From the IMG/VR virus record IMGVR_UViG_3300046373_000099, positions 1-64,000 of that record: a stretch of 64,000 nucleotides of DNA. One strand, 5' to 3'. The DNA is from a virus. The notes below the pieces were generated by a model. It did not search any database. It worked only from the letters and a program-made list of their open reading frames with translations, and was not told the DNA's origin. The position numbers were made by a program, and so were the translations under genes. Shown one piece after another: positions 25,221 to 34,275 of the stretch (position 1 is its first letter; each line of letters starts with the position of its first letter).

Positions 25221-25637
25221 CTAAGCTGCCCGGTCGTAGCTCGCGATGAAGTCGATGACCGCGTGGCTCGTTATCCCGTCCGGATCACGAAAGGTTCGCG
25301 TCTGGCGGTGCATTATCGAAATGAAACGATGAGTCGGCATGGCCAGGGGCTTCATGTGAAGCGCCTCGACAACAGCATCAGCAATCGCGCGAACGGCTGG
25401 ATAGCCAACCTTGCGAGACCAGCCGTGGAGCGTCAGGAAGACCCTCCCGCCCTCAAGACACGTCGCATCCTCGCGAAGCGTTTGTGCCTCGCCGATCGTG
25501 ACATACCCTTCTTTCGGGGTGGCCCAGCACGTAGCCGGCGGCTGGTCGTACACGCCGTTAACAAGCGGCGTCAGAGTCGCGTCTGCTTTCAGGAGCGGCA
25601 CGATGGCCGCCTGAAGCTCTAGTTCCGCTGAAGCCAT
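25221..25637 (-). CDS. Tail completion protein (DUF3168-like)
   Basis: A 138-residue protein with LQAAIVPLLKADATLTPLV, VYDQPP, YVTIGEAQ and the ending HAVIDFIASYDRA. This is the DUF3168 pattern (gpU-like terminator of the tail tube). It lies between HK97 gp10-like and tube genes, the standard order. Confidence 0.82.
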   Translation of the reverse strand: MASAELELQAAIVPLLKADATLTPLVNGVYDQPPATCWATPKEGYVTIGEAQTLREDATCLEGGRVFLTLHGWSRKVGYPAVRAIADAVVEALHMKPLAMPTHRFISIMHRQTRTFRDPDGITSHAVIDFIASYDRAA

Positions 25638-25642
25638 GGGTT

Positions 25643-26134
25643 CTACTTCCGGTTAAACTCTCGGAAGGCCTTGGAGATGGCAGCCTTCTTGATTTTGATG
25701 GCCGTAGCCCTGAAGGCGTTCCACGTCGGCCAGATATGAGGCTGGGCCGTGGTGCCGGGGTGCATGCCCGCCGGGTTGGACGCCGCAGCCGCCCTACCCG
25801 CAACAGTCCCGCCGCCCGGGGCCGTGCTGTGTGGCGCAGTTCCGTACTCGAGGAAGCGCCAGGTCCAGGGAGCGAAGAGACCGGTGGCGTCCTTATCCTT
25901 GGTGGGGTTCTTGCTGAAGTTCGTCGCGTCCGGATGGTTCTTGAGGAAATCCCCGCTGAAACCCTCCATGTATTCCAACGTGGCTCCGGTAGGTGCAACA
26001 GCACTGATCTTCTCGGCAACCTCTTGGACGACCTGCAGATTGGCTTCGGCAGCATACTTCAGCGCGTTCGGAACGAAAGCATTGAGGTTTCTGGTAACTG
26101 CTGCCCGGCCCTGCATTTTAGCTTTCAGCGCCAT
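25643..26134 (-). CDS. HK97 gp10-like head-tail/tail protein
   Basis: A 163-residue protein starting MALKAKMQGRAAV at ATG 26134 behind AGGAGGG. It has VVQEVAEKISAVAPTGATLEYMEG-type helix, then FLEYGTAPHS and PAGMHPGTTAQPHIWPTWNA, hallmarks of the HK97-gp10/minor tail family. The longer frame to 26257 overlaps the previous gene and lacks a ribosome site. Confidence 0.8.
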   Translation of the reverse strand: MALKAKMQGRAAVTRNLNAFVPNALKYAAEANLQVVQEVAEKISAVAPTGATLEYMEGFSGDFLKNHPDATNFSKNPTKDKDATGLFAPWTWRFLEYGTAPHSTAPGGGTVAGRAAAASNPAGMHPGTTAQPHIWPTWNAFRATAIKIKKAAISKAFREFNRK

Positions 26135-26147
26135 GCCGCCCTCCTTG

Positions 26148-26501
26148 TCAGGAGGCCCGCCCCTGCGTAACCATAATATCCAGCCAAGCATTTTTCTGGT
26201 CTTGGTTCGTCGGAGGCGCCGTGATCGCGTAGACAACCCCAGAGCGTGCATCCACAATCTGCCAATCCGGCCCTACAGCGCGCGAGGCAGTCGAACTGCG
26301 TACGCGGACGATATACGGCTGAATGCCCGTCAGGCGGGCTGCCTGCACGCCCTCTCCCCCCTTAAGGGGGATGAACTCGGCTGCGCCTGTGAAGATGGTC
26401 TGGAAATCAGCGACGGTGTTTCCGAAATCATCTTCAACTTCAACACGACGCTGAAAGTAGACCTTCTGGCGCATAGCGCCCGCGCTAGGTTTTTTCGCCA
26501 T
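26148..26501 (-). CDS. Head closure / head-tail joining protein
   Basis: A 117-residue protein with MRQKVYFQRRVEVEDDFGN and WLDIMVTQG, the start and end of phage head-tail adaptor proteins (SPP1 gp16 / Phage_H_T_join). Order between connector gp6-like and gp10-like genes agrees. It starts inside the end of the 57-aa gene. Confidence 0.8.
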   Translation of the reverse strand: MAKKPSAGAMRQKVYFQRRVEVEDDFGNTVADFQTIFTGAAEFIPLKGGEGVQAARLTGIQPYIVRVRSSTASRAVGPDWQIVDARSGVVYAITAPPTNQDQKNAWLDIMVTQGRAS

Positions 26502-26658
26502 CCGCAGTCACCTCCCGCTTGCCGGCTACCTCAGCCTTGCCAGCCGCGATAGCCTCGTCACCGCAGATCCGGCGAACGTTCTCGACCATTCCAGCCTTGA
26601 AGGCGATCGTGAACCCTGGCTGTTTCCAGTCGAAGTCGGCGGTGAATCTCACGCGCAT
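26485..26658 (-). CDS. Small hypothetical head-region protein (57 aa)
   Basis: ATG 26658, TAG 26485-26487. The sequence reads DFDWKQPGFTIAFKAGMVE and then NVRRICGDEAIAAGKAEVAG. It overlaps the head closure gene by 17 nt and starts 2 nt after the upstream gene ends. The aromatic beta start plus helical end looks like a real small domain; family unknown. Confidence 0.65.
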   Translation of the reverse strand: MRVRFTADFDWKQPGFTIAFKAGMVENVRRICGDEAIAAGKAEVAGKREVTADGEKT

Positions 26659-26659
26659 C

Positions 26660-27070
26660 TTAAAGCGCTACGCCGGCGGCTTGAAATTGGACGGCGAGGA
26701 CGGTTGTCGACTTGGCGATGCCGACAATCTGCGGATACTCGCCAGTCCCAACGTCTGCCACGGGGCAAAGGCCACCGGGGGTATCGGACAGATACACAGC
26801 CACGCCTGCGGTAAGCACCGCATTGACAGTCAGATCGCCCGACTTAAGGACAGACACTGGCTGATTCAGGCTAGCGGAATTCAGGGCGATGGCTGAGGCC
26901 ACGCGAGCAGCAGCGGTAGCGCTGTTGCTGTCGGCAAGTTTCCACTTGGCCGATGTGGTGTCGTAATATAGCGCCTTGCCTGCGGCGATCGTCTCGCCTG
27001 CAGTGCCAACGTCTCGTACGGAATTGCTGCCCGCCACTACGGCGGTCGATGTAATTGCTAGATCGGCCAT
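26660..27070 (-). CDS. Head decoration-like protein (DUF2190-type)
   Basis: A 136-residue protein of Ala/Val/Gly beta type with TAGETIAAGKALYYD, KWKLADSNSATAAARVASAI and LTAGVAVYLSD. This resembles capsid decoration or fibre proteins seen in many phages. AGGAG sits 7 nt before ATG. Its virion role is inferred from neighbours. Confidence 0.65.
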   Translation of the reverse strand: MADLAITSTAVVAGSNSVRDVGTAGETIAAGKALYYDTTSAKWKLADSNSATAAARVASAIALNSASLNQPVSVLKSGDLTVNAVLTAGVAVYLSDTPGGLCPVADVGTGEYPQIVGIAKSTTVLAVQFQAAGVAL

Positions 27071-27079
27071 GTGCGGCTC

Positions 27080-27439
27080 CTATTCAACGCAGGTTTCTTC
27101 AAAGGTTCGCCACACCCGCCAAGGGGCCAGCAGCCGACGGACGGTAGGCGGCAAAATAGCCTCGCCAACGTCCTTCTCAGGCGTTTGCCTGTTTTCATAC
27201 AGGTCGCTCATCACAAGCAGGATGGCGGCCACGATCGGCGACGTCACAAGCATCGTGGTCGCGTCGTAACCCTCGTCGTCAGGCTCAGGCAGGGTCGCGT
27301 CAGGGGCAAGGACCGGACGATCTAGGTACTCAACGACGATGGATTCTGCTGCAGCCAGATAGAGCGCGATTTCAGCGTTCTCATCCTCATGAAAGACGCG
27401 CAATTGCTTGCGCGCCAACTCCAGATCAACCAGTGCCAT
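27080..27439 (-). CDS. Head-tail connector protein (gp6-like)
   Basis: A 119-residue helical protein with LARKQLRVFHEDENAEIALYLAAAESIVVEYLD-type opening, and the C-terminal PPTVRRLLAPWRVW. This is the signature of the HK97 gp6 / phage_connect_1 family, which forms the ring below the portal. Confidence 0.85.
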   Translation of the reverse strand: MALVDLELARKQLRVFHEDENAEIALYLAAAESIVVEYLDRPVLAPDATLPEPDDEGYDATTMLVTSPIVAAILLVMSDLYENRQTPEKDVGEAILPPTVRRLLAPWRVWRTFEETCVE

Positions 27440-27440
27440 C

Positions 27441-27782
27441 TTAGGCCGCGATTACTGCTGCCGTTGCAGCGCTGGTGACAGAGGCCGATCCGCGCACGTT
27501 CGTGCCCGTAACCGTCACAGTGATGACCTTGCCGATGTCAGCAACAATCGGGACGTACGTGGCCCCTGTGGCGCCAACAATCGCTACGCCAGCGGCTTTC
27601 CACTGACGCGTCAGCACGGGTGTTTCGTCCCATGTGCCCGTGGTCGATGTCAGCGTCTGGCCAACCCGTGCCGTTCCGGTAATCGCCGGGGCGACTGAAT
27701 TGGATGGGGCAAAACTGCCGTCAATGACGCCTGCCCCGATATAACTTGCGGCTCGCCGCTTACGAGTCTTTGTCGATAGCAT
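27441..27782 (-). CDS. Ig-like domain virion protein
   Basis: The start is probably MLSTKTRKRRAASYIG (ATG 27782), overlapping the upstream gene by 23 nt. A basic N-terminus leads into a single bacterial Ig-like domain with PAITGTARVGQTLTSTTGTW and VITVTVTGTNVRGSASV. Such domains decorate capsids and bind cell surfaces weakly. 113 residues. Confidence 0.7.
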   Translation of the reverse strand: MLSTKTRKRRAASYIGAGVIDGSFAPSNSVAPAITGTARVGQTLTSTTGTWDETPVLTRQWKAAGVAIVGATGATYVPIVADIGKVITVTVTGTNVRGSASVTSAATAAVIAA

Positions 27783-28020
27783 TGGCTTTGCCCTTCTTTT
27801 TTTGCACGGGCACAACCGCAACAACCGGCTCTTCGACGATGGCGTCCTCGTCAACCTCGGCTTCGATCTCGGCAGCCTCTACAGCGCCCTCAATATCGAC
27901 CAGGCCAAGTTCTTTCATTTCGTGCGCAACGCCGACTTCGACGTCGAATGCAGGACTGCGCTTCGTCTTCAGTTCATCGTGCCAAAACGTGCGTTTTGGC
28001 TTTACGGATACTTCCGTCAT
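27760..28020 (-). CDS. Small acidic head-region protein
   Basis: 86 residues from ATG 28020 (GGAGGA 5 nt upstream). A basic start (KPKRTFWHDELKTKRSP) is followed by a long Glu/Ala/Val-rich stretch and a Lys-rich end. This looks like a flexible head accessory protein; no family is recognised. Confidence 0.65.
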   Translation of the reverse strand: MTEVSVKPKRTFWHDELKTKRSPAFDVEVGVAHEMKELGLVDIEGAVEAAEIEAEVDEDAIVEEPVVAVVPVQKKKGKANAIDKDS

Positions 28021-28037
28021 GCAATCCTCCATCGGTA

Positions 28038-28063
28038 GGGAGAAAGGGGCGCCGAAGCGCCCC
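28038..28063 (-). terminator. Hairpin after the capsid gene
   Basis: The 7-bp GC stem GGGGCGC/GCGCCCC has a UUCG loop on the minus strand and is followed by TTTCTCC. It is directly downstream of the major capsid stop and may act as a partial terminator or as 3' mRNA protection. Confidence 0.65.
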
Positions 28064-28069
28064 GATCAA

Positions 28070-29278
28070 TTAGGCAGGATTGACGTCGCCTGTGACGAAG
28101 GCTTCCGGACGATACACGGCCAGACCCAGGCGCTCTTCGGCGCGGATCGTGAACATGTTCTTCTCGAAGTCATCGACGTTCTCGCTCGAGAGCAGAACTT
28201 CGATTTCCATACGGTCGAAAATCTGAGCCGCATAGGAGAAGGCGCCGGTCAGGAAGTCGCCTGCCGCCATTGCCTGCGTCGAAACAACCGGAAGGTTCCA
28301 GAGGGTCGGCGAGAGCGCGCCCTGCGGATTGCCGATGATGTAGTTGCCGCCTGCGTCCTTGGTCAGTTCGATCTTGGCCCAGTCGATCGGGTTCAGAACG
28401 AACGCGGTTGCCGGGTATTCAGCCAGGATTACCTGAAGAACAGCAAGGCGGAGGCGGTCGATGGCAGTAGCATCAGCCGGCGTGAAGGCCGGGGCGAATG
28501 CTGTGGCTTGCGGCACGAGGCCAAGGATGTTCTGGCCGGAGCCGGAGCCGTTGAGAAGCTGGTTCTCTTCGACGAACTTCAGGCCGTAGCGCGCGCGGGC
28601 GTCGATGTAGCTCTTCAGCGCCGGAGCGTCGTCGAGAATCTGGCGCGATGCCTTGAACAGGTGGGCCAGCGTACGAATCGGCGCAGTCGCCATGTCGAAC
28701 GTCAGATCCGAGTACGGCTTTGCAGTCGTTTCGGCGACCGGAGCGGCCGAGTTCGTGTAGCCGGTTTCCTTGACGTATTCGACGCTGTTTGACGAAGTCT
28801 GACCAGGCAGCAGAAGGTCGCGAATGGTAAGCTGGCGCTCCGGAAGGCCAAAGATGCCCGCGACGCGCTGGCCAGGGATCAGCGACGTGCCAACCGAACG
28901 ACCCGTACCAACGGTGCCATTGGCCGAAGTAATGGCGGCTCGATCCATGGAAACCTTGATCGCAGCGCGCGATGCGCCGGTCAGGTTGCCAGCCTTGTAG
29001 GCTGCGGACTCGATGACCATGTCGCCGATCGACTTGAAGCCATCTTCTGCGGCTTCTTTTTCACGAGCAGCGCGCTTTTCCAGATCGCTCAGGCGCGTGG
29101 TAACGTCGCCAAGTTCGGAAAGCGCCTTGTCGGTCGCGGTCTTCAGTTCGGCCGATGCTTCGCCGCCAGCCTTGACCTTTGCGGTCAGGTCAGAGCCCAG
29201 ATTCTGGACATGCTCCTTGATGGACGCAAGCGAAGTACCAAGCTCGCCGATCTTGTCGGCAAGTACGTTGTCAACCAT
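28070..29278 (-). CDS. Major capsid protein (HK97 fold)
   Basis: A 402-residue protein. The first 110 residues are a coiled coil (delta/scaffold domain) that the S49 protease probably removes. The rest has VGTSLIPGQRVAGIFGLPE, TIRDLLLPGQTSSNSVEYV, AHLFKASRQILDDAPALKS, ENQLLNGSGSGQNI and the C-terminal RAEERLGLAVYRPEAFV. All are classic HK97 major capsid features. GGAG precedes the start. Confidence 0.95.
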   Translation of the reverse strand: MVDNVLADKIGELGTSLASIKEHVQNLGSDLTAKVKAGGEASAELKTATDKALSELGDVTTRLSDLEKRAAREKEAAEDGFKSIGDMVIESAAYKAGNLTGASRAAIKVSMDRAAITSANGTVGTGRSVGTSLIPGQRVAGIFGLPERQLTIRDLLLPGQTSSNSVEYVKETGYTNSAAPVAETTAKPYSDLTFDMATAPIRTLAHLFKASRQILDDAPALKSYIDARARYGLKFVEENQLLNGSGSGQNILGLVPQATAFAPAFTPADATAIDRLRLAVLQVILAEYPATAFVLNPIDWAKIELTKDAGGNYIIGNPQGALSPTLWNLPVVSTQAMAAGDFLTGAFSYAAQIFDRMEIEVLLSSENVDDFEKNMFTIRAEERLGLAVYRPEAFVTGDVNPA

Positions 29279-29290
29279 GAGGTGACTCCT

Positions 29291-30406
29291 TTAGATTTTG
29301 ATGGGTGTGTTTGCTTCGGCCAAAAGCCGGTCTAGGGCTGCCAAAGCAGCAGCATCCGTCTCGTCAGGAGCCCCCTGATCAGTCTTGAGGTAGAGCCGAG
29401 CGGCCCGCTCTGCCTCTGAGTTAGAAAGGCCAACAAGTCCCTTGAGGCCGTTTTCAAACTCACGTTTGGTAATGGGTTCACCCGTCCGCATCTTGGCGGC
29501 CAGTTCATTGGCAGCCTCAGCGCGGGAGGAATTGGAAGCGCGCAAACGGCGAACTGGCTCCGGAGCGGTGGATGCTCCAAAGCGGAAAAGCGTCTCGTCC
29601 AATGTCGCGATGCTGTCGGCCATGCCGCGATCAAGCAGCTCTTCAGCGAAGAACACGCGGCCCTTGCCGAATCCGTCGAGCACTTTCGATTTGGAAACAC
29701 CCCGACCGTCAGCCACGGCGGCAACAAATCGATCATATGACCGATTTACGCGCTCCTGAATGAACGCCTGCGCGTCTTTCGACAGCGGTTCGGTCTCGTT
29801 GCCCTCGACCTTTTCAGGCGTGGACGAAATGTATGTGCGCGTGACGCCTTCTTCGGCCAAGGCCTTGGAAACGTCATCATGGACAGTGTACACGCCGATG
29901 GATCCAGCCCGCCCTGAAGGCGTCACCACGACCTCGTCAGCCGAAGCCGCAATCCAGTAGGCAGCGCTTGCCGCAAGGCTGTTGACCTGCGCGATAATCG
30001 GCTTGTCACCGCCTCGTAGCCGTCGGATTTCCGCGCCAAGCTCTTCTGTGCCTGGAACCGAGCCGCCGGGGCTGTCGATATCCAGCACGATCGCCTTGAT
30101 TTCGGGGTCAGCAATGGCCTGATGGAGCGACCGGGCCAGCGCCTGATAAGACGTTCCTCCGCTCATTTCGGACATCATGCCCATTCGCTGCGAAAGGACG
30201 CCGTAAACCGGGATAACCCCTACAGCGCCTTCTTTTCGGGCGATTTCCTCGGATTTTGCCCGATCGATGACTGCGGCGACCTCTTCAGCGCTATAAACAC
30301 CGCCGGCAGCCTTGAAAGCAAGAAACCGCGTCAGCGCACCCAGCTTTTCCGGCTGCATGGCCCACGGCTCGGCCGCGAAAGCCGAGAGAATGTGTGCGTA
30401 TTTCAT
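29291..30406 (-). CDS. S49-family prohead protease (SppA/lambda gpC-like)
   Basis: A 371-residue protein with VIPVYGVLSQRMG, IVLDIDSPGGSVPG (residues 107-119), the nucleophile region NSLAASAAYWIA (Ser147) and SGRAGSIGVYTVHDD. This is the S49 core. Lambda C-type enzymes mature the capsid. It is positioned between portal and capsid. Start supported by AAGGGAG. Confidence 0.92.
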   Translation of the reverse strand: MKYAHILSAFAAEPWAMQPEKLGALTRFLAFKAAGGVYSAEEVAAVIDRAKSEEIARKEGAVGVIPVYGVLSQRMGMMSEMSGGTSYQALARSLHQAIADPEIKAIVLDIDSPGGSVPGTEELGAEIRRLRGGDKPIIAQVNSLAASAAYWIAASADEVVVTPSGRAGSIGVYTVHDDVSKALAEEGVTRTYISSTPEKVEGNETEPLSKDAQAFIQERVNRSYDRFVAAVADGRGVSKSKVLDGFGKGRVFFAEELLDRGMADSIATLDETLFRFGASTAPEPVRRLRASNSSRAEAANELAAKMRTGEPITKREFENGLKGLVGLSNSEAERAARLYLKTDQGAPDETDAAALAALDRLLAEANTPIKI

Positions 30407-30579
30407 TGGGCAACTCCCTTGGCGCTTAGGCCGTCGGAAGCATGTCCGCGTGCGGAAAGAAGGTGACCAACCCTCTTGATCGCCTCATTTTCGTCAATTG
30501 CAGCGATTTCAACAGCCATGCAGCCATGCGCCAGCGCGCCAGCGGCGAAGCCACTCACGGTCCAGATTTTCATTGTCAT
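30403..30579 (-). CDS. Small hypothetical protein between portal and protease (58 aa)
   Basis: ATG 30579 behind AAGGA; it ends with TGA overlapping the protease start (ATGA). The sequence reads MKIWTVSGFAAGALAHGCMA, then IDENEAIKRVGHLLS. It probably folds as a short helical domain. Translational coupling on one side and RBS on the other support it; family unknown. Confidence 0.65.
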   Translation of the reverse strand: MTMKIWTVSGFAAGALAHGCMAVEIAAIDENEAIKRVGHLLSARGHASDGLSAKGVAQ

Positions 30580-30588
30580 GTGGTTTCC

Positions 30589-31818
30589 TTAAGCAGCGGC
30601 CTTCAATGGCGCGGCAGGGGCCGTTACTGGCTCTTCGCCAAGCTTGTCGAGCGGGGTCATCGTGCTGTTGACGATCGACTTCTCGCCGCCCGTCACCGGA
30701 GCCTTGTTTTCGTAGGCTCGACCCTCGTTGACCGTGTAAACGCCGGACTGGATCATCTTGGAGACGAAATCGGCGCGTGCGCCGCTATCTCCGCGAAGGA
30801 TTCCTTCCATCGAAAATTTTACCGATGTCGTTTTCCGCGTCTTGCTGTCAAGCAGGTCGCGATAGATGGCGGACTCGATGCTTTTGACCATCGGGCCAAT
30901 GCACGTCTTGATGAACTGGAGAATCAACTGCTCAATTCCGGAACCCCAAGTGGTCGTGCCGTTGGAGGCGTGGCCAATCATCACCGGAGGGACGCCAAAG
31001 ATGCGGCAAATCTGCTCGACGCTGTATTGGCGCGTCTCGAGCATCTGCGCGTCTTGAGGATTGATCGTAAGCTGTTGGTATTTTAGTCCAGCTTCAAGAA
31101 CAGCGACCTTGCCGGCGCGATCTGAGCCTGCGAACTGGTTCAACGTGGCGCCAAGCTGCGCGCGCTGTTCAGCCTTAAGTATCTGATCTGAAGTTAGCAG
31201 CCCAGAAACCTGAAAGCCGTTGGCAAACATCTTGCCAGCCACGCGCTCGCCAGCCAGCGCGTTGCCAACCGTATTACGGCAAACTCCGATCGGAGACATG
31301 CCGCGATCGCAGCCAGGCAGGACAGCGCCACGAATGTGGAACATCTTGTTTTCCGGGATTTTCCGGATTTTCCCCGATTCAGTCACCTCGTAGGAGCGAT
31401 TGTTGCTCTTGTCCCGGCAGACGTTCACGTCCAGCGGAGCCAATGGGTTAAGCGCAATCAACTTCGTGCCGTTGTACTTCTTCTCGGCGAAGAAATTGCC
31501 GTCGAGGCACAAGCACAGCGCGACCATGGCCCAGAAATCAGAGGCCGTGTCGTCCAAATTCGGCATGTCATGCAGAAGCTGATACAGATCGGACGATTTA
31601 TCGACCGTCACGCCGTCTTCCTTGTAAACAAGGCAAGGCAGCATGACGATTGCATTCCGGATTAGGTTGACGCATGCCCATACAGCATCAAGCTGCAGCG
31701 CGGTTTCGATCGTCACAACCTCACCAGAGGTCGTTCCAAGGCCGAAAAAACCACGCCAAAACGCACCGTCGGTCAATTTGATGGGCGTCCCACGCCATCT
31801 GTCTAGGAAGGAACCCAT
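30589..31818 (-). CDS. Portal protein (HK97 family)
   Basis: A 409-residue protein with LQLDAVWACVNLIRNAIVML, LYQLLHDMPN, AKMFANGFQVSGLL, MLETRQYSVEQICRIFGVPP and EGRAYENKAPV. This is the full HK97/phage_portal pattern. ATG 31818 overlaps the TerL stop; the TTG at 31821 is unlikely. Confidence 0.95.
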   Translation of the reverse strand: MGSFLDRWRGTPIKLTDGAFWRGFFGLGTTSGEVVTIETALQLDAVWACVNLIRNAIVMLPCLVYKEDGVTVDKSSDLYQLLHDMPNLDDTASDFWAMVALCLCLDGNFFAEKKYNGTKLIALNPLAPLDVNVCRDKSNNRSYEVTESGKIRKIPENKMFHIRGAVLPGCDRGMSPIGVCRNTVGNALAGERVAGKMFANGFQVSGLLTSDQILKAEQRAQLGATLNQFAGSDRAGKVAVLEAGLKYQQLTINPQDAQMLETRQYSVEQICRIFGVPPVMIGHASNGTTTWGSGIEQLILQFIKTCIGPMVKSIESAIYRDLLDSKTRKTTSVKFSMEGILRGDSGARADFVSKMIQSGVYTVNEGRAYENKAPVTGGEKSIVNSTMTPLDKLGEEPVTAPAAPLKAAA

Positions 31819-33806
31819 CAAATCACCATCACCATATTGTCGATAAAATCGCCGATGTCGGGACCGGCAGCCGTAGCGCCATCAGTTGCGGCACCAACGG
31901 CCATTGCCGCAGCGACAGCCGGGTCAATTCGAACCGTCGACTTCTTTTTTGAGAACCATTGATTGCCCATCAGCGGATCCGTCTCGATTGCCACACCCAT
32001 TAGAGCGCCAAGCAGGACCGGAGACCGGCGAAGCCTAATGCGCTCCTCAAGGATAAGGGTTTCAAGAGCCGAGACAGAGCCTGGCATCCAGAGCCCTAGT
32101 GGGGCAGGAAGGCCGGCAGCCTTGGCCGCCTCAACCTTCTCTTCACTGGGCTTAGCGCGTCTCTTGCCGCCCTGTGGGTGGCTTACTGACGGGATATCCA
32201 CGTTATAGGAGTCAAGCTCCTCTTCGAACTTGTCGAACGCGTACTTATCGAACGCAAGCAGGCCGATGCCGTGCTCAGTGTTGATACGAGAGAACAGCGC
32301 TGCGACATGGTCGTAGCGCACCCTCTTGCCCTCCGGAGCATTTATGTATGGCTGCTTTGTCAGGTTGCCGGCGGCGTCCTTGTGGAACGTCTCATTCCAC
32401 AGGCGATACGGAACATGGTCGACCTTCGACCGCTCATCCATCGTGTCGCGCGGCGTGAATGCCTCGAGCCACAAGTCGTAAGTCGGAAGGTCAGCCTCAC
32501 TGCCATCAGCTCGGACAACCCGCTTCGTGCCGGTCTCAATGCAGAACGTGGCGGCCGTCAAATCCTTCGCGCCGGATAGGTCGAGCCCTGCGGTCGTGAT
32601 CTGCTTGCCTTTGTGCTCGACATAAGGATCGAAGTCGAACATCACCTTTTCGAGGATGGGCCGCGGGATCCAGCTCGTGTCGGATTCGGTCCAGACGCAG
32701 AAGTGAAGCCGCAAGATGCCGTTACGCTTTGAAGGAATATCCTTCGCCTGCGCAACTACGCCCTCAAGGTATTCATACTTCAGGATGACGCCGAGGAGCG
32801 GATTTGCCTTAATCCAGCAAGTCGGGTCCGTTAGCGGATCATCATCCTTGTCGAGAGCGCACACATAAGAGAACGTGTCGTCGCTACCTTCCCACGTCTC
32901 ACCGACATAGGTGAAGTCGTCGTCAGGTGTTTGCGTGCCGGCCGCTACCTTGATAGCGTGCTGATGCTCCGCCCAGCAAATGCTGTTGCGGTCGGAACCA
33001 GAGTTCGTAATCATCAGTAAGAGCGGAGAGCGACGGAATTTGAAGCCACGCTCGAGCATTTCGATGACGTCGCCGTTCGGATGCTCATGCAACTCATCGC
33101 AGAGCGCAATGTACGGACGCGGGCCAGAACTGGCCCCCTCGCGTGAGATCGGACGGAAGAACGAGCCAGTCTTCAGGTCAGCCAGGTTCCATACGGGATT
33201 GCCGCCTGATTTAGTAATTCTCCTGGCAAGAGCCGGTGATTGATCGACCATCGCGACAGCGTCGCGAAACAGGACCATGGCCTGAGCCTTGTCCTTGCCG
33301 GCCGCATAAATCTCGGCGCGCTCCTCGCTGTCGTACATCATGCCGATTAGGCCGATGCCGCCTGCAAACGGAGACTTGCCGTTGCCTTTTCCTTCTTCGC
33401 CGTAATACCGGCGGAACCTTCGGAGCCAGTCGCCTTCCGGCGTGACCTTCTCCCAGCCGAACAGCGACCCAACCTTGAACTTCTGCGAAATATGCAGGAT
33501 GAACGGGCGCCCCTCGAACTGGCCGCCGTTCAGTTTCAATACATCCTCAAAGAACCCGATCTTGTCGAGCGCAGCGCTTAGATTGAACCGAAGGCCTCGC
33601 TTGTGGCCATTCATGCGGTCATCACGGTGACGGCGGCAAGCGTTCCGAACATGCGGGCCAGCTACGATCGCGCCGATGATTACAGCTTCGGCGTACTCGT
33701 CAACCGGGCCGGTTGGGTATTTCGGGTCAATTATGTCGCCCTTCGGGGCCGCAGCAGGCTTACCGGCCGCGGAAGTACTTTTCGGCTGGATCTTCTGTCT
33801 CGCCAT
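31818..33806 (-). CDS. terL: Terminase large subunit
   Basis: A 662-residue protein. The ATPase has a Walker A-like loop EEGKGNGKSPFAGG (137-150) and Walker B YIALCDELHE (232-241). The nuclease domain begins near TAGLDLSGAKDLTA and has KIELLAFDKYAFDKFEEELD-type residues. It belongs to the HK97/phage Terminase_1 group. It overlaps TerS by 47 nt in another frame and the portal by TGATG. Confidence 0.95.
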   Translation of the reverse strand: MARQKIQPKSTSAAGKPAAAPKGDIIDPKYPTGPVDEYAEAVIIGAIVAGPHVRNACRRHRDDRMNGHKRGLRFNLSAALDKIGFFEDVLKLNGGQFEGRPFILHISQKFKVGSLFGWEKVTPEGDWLRRFRRYYGEEGKGNGKSPFAGGIGLIGMMYDSEERAEIYAAGKDKAQAMVLFRDAVAMVDQSPALARRITKSGGNPVWNLADLKTGSFFRPISREGASSGPRPYIALCDELHEHPNGDVIEMLERGFKFRRSPLLLMITNSGSDRNSICWAEHQHAIKVAAGTQTPDDDFTYVGETWEGSDDTFSYVCALDKDDDPLTDPTCWIKANPLLGVILKYEYLEGVVAQAKDIPSKRNGILRLHFCVWTESDTSWIPRPILEKVMFDFDPYVEHKGKQITTAGLDLSGAKDLTAATFCIETGTKRVVRADGSEADLPTYDLWLEAFTPRDTMDERSKVDHVPYRLWNETFHKDAAGNLTKQPYINAPEGKRVRYDHVAALFSRINTEHGIGLLAFDKYAFDKFEEELDSYNVDIPSVSHPQGGKRRAKPSEEKVEAAKAAGLPAPLGLWMPGSVSALETLILEERIRLRRSPVLLGALMGVAIETDPLMGNQWFSKKKSTVRIDPAVAAAMAVGAATDGATAAGPDIGDFIDNMVMVI

Positions 33807-34164
33807 CTGGTCTTACCCCCGCCTTCGTGGAGTCGGCTGGCGTGGCTCCCATTTTGCCGAGGCAGACCTGATAAAGGTTCATCCCTTGAATGCCGAGATC
33901 AGTTTCGCCATTCGATGAGTCTCCCATCATCCGTCCGCGCAACTTAGCGGCCACAGAAAGCACGCCGCGATGGCTCTTGTTGAGCCACGGGATTTCTTCT
34001 ACTAGTTCTAACCAGGCCCGCTTGGCGTTATCGGAAAGCCAAGAAAAAGGCTGACCAATCTCGTCCTCAACGAGCGGTTCTACTCGTGATTCAAACTTTG
34101 TTTTGCGTACGGACGACTGACCCGTCACCGCGGCTTTCGCCTTTGGCGTTCTTGGCCTAGCCAT
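33760..34164 (-). CDS. terS: Terminase small subunit (P27-like)
   Basis: A 134-residue protein with a basic start, then NAKRAWLELVEEIPWLNKSHR and a helix LSVAAKLRGRMM, typical of P27-type small terminases that bind cos or pac. GAGGGT precedes ATG. The end overlaps TerL. Confidence 0.85.
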   Translation of the reverse strand: MARPRTPKAKAAVTGQSSVRKTKFESRVEPLVEDEIGQPFSWLSDNAKRAWLELVEEIPWLNKSHRGVLSVAAKLRGRMMGDSSNGETDLGIQGMNLYQVCLGKMGATPADSTKAGVRPDGETEDPAEKYFRGR

Positions 34165-34275
34165 GCCCGACCCTCATATTTTCAATTGGAAAAGTGTACG
34201 CGTTTGCCCAACGCCGATACCCAGGCCGGAGGTATTGAGACTTATTCGACACCCGTATCCCATTGATTTCATTGA

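Noticed and set aside
24422-25622. Two long overlapping plus-strand frames (242 and 393 codons)
   Set aside because: Antisense to chaperone, tube and DUF3168 genes, all of which have family features.
27746-28792. 348-codon plus-strand frame
   Set aside because: Antisense to the major capsid gene; lacks a ribosome site.
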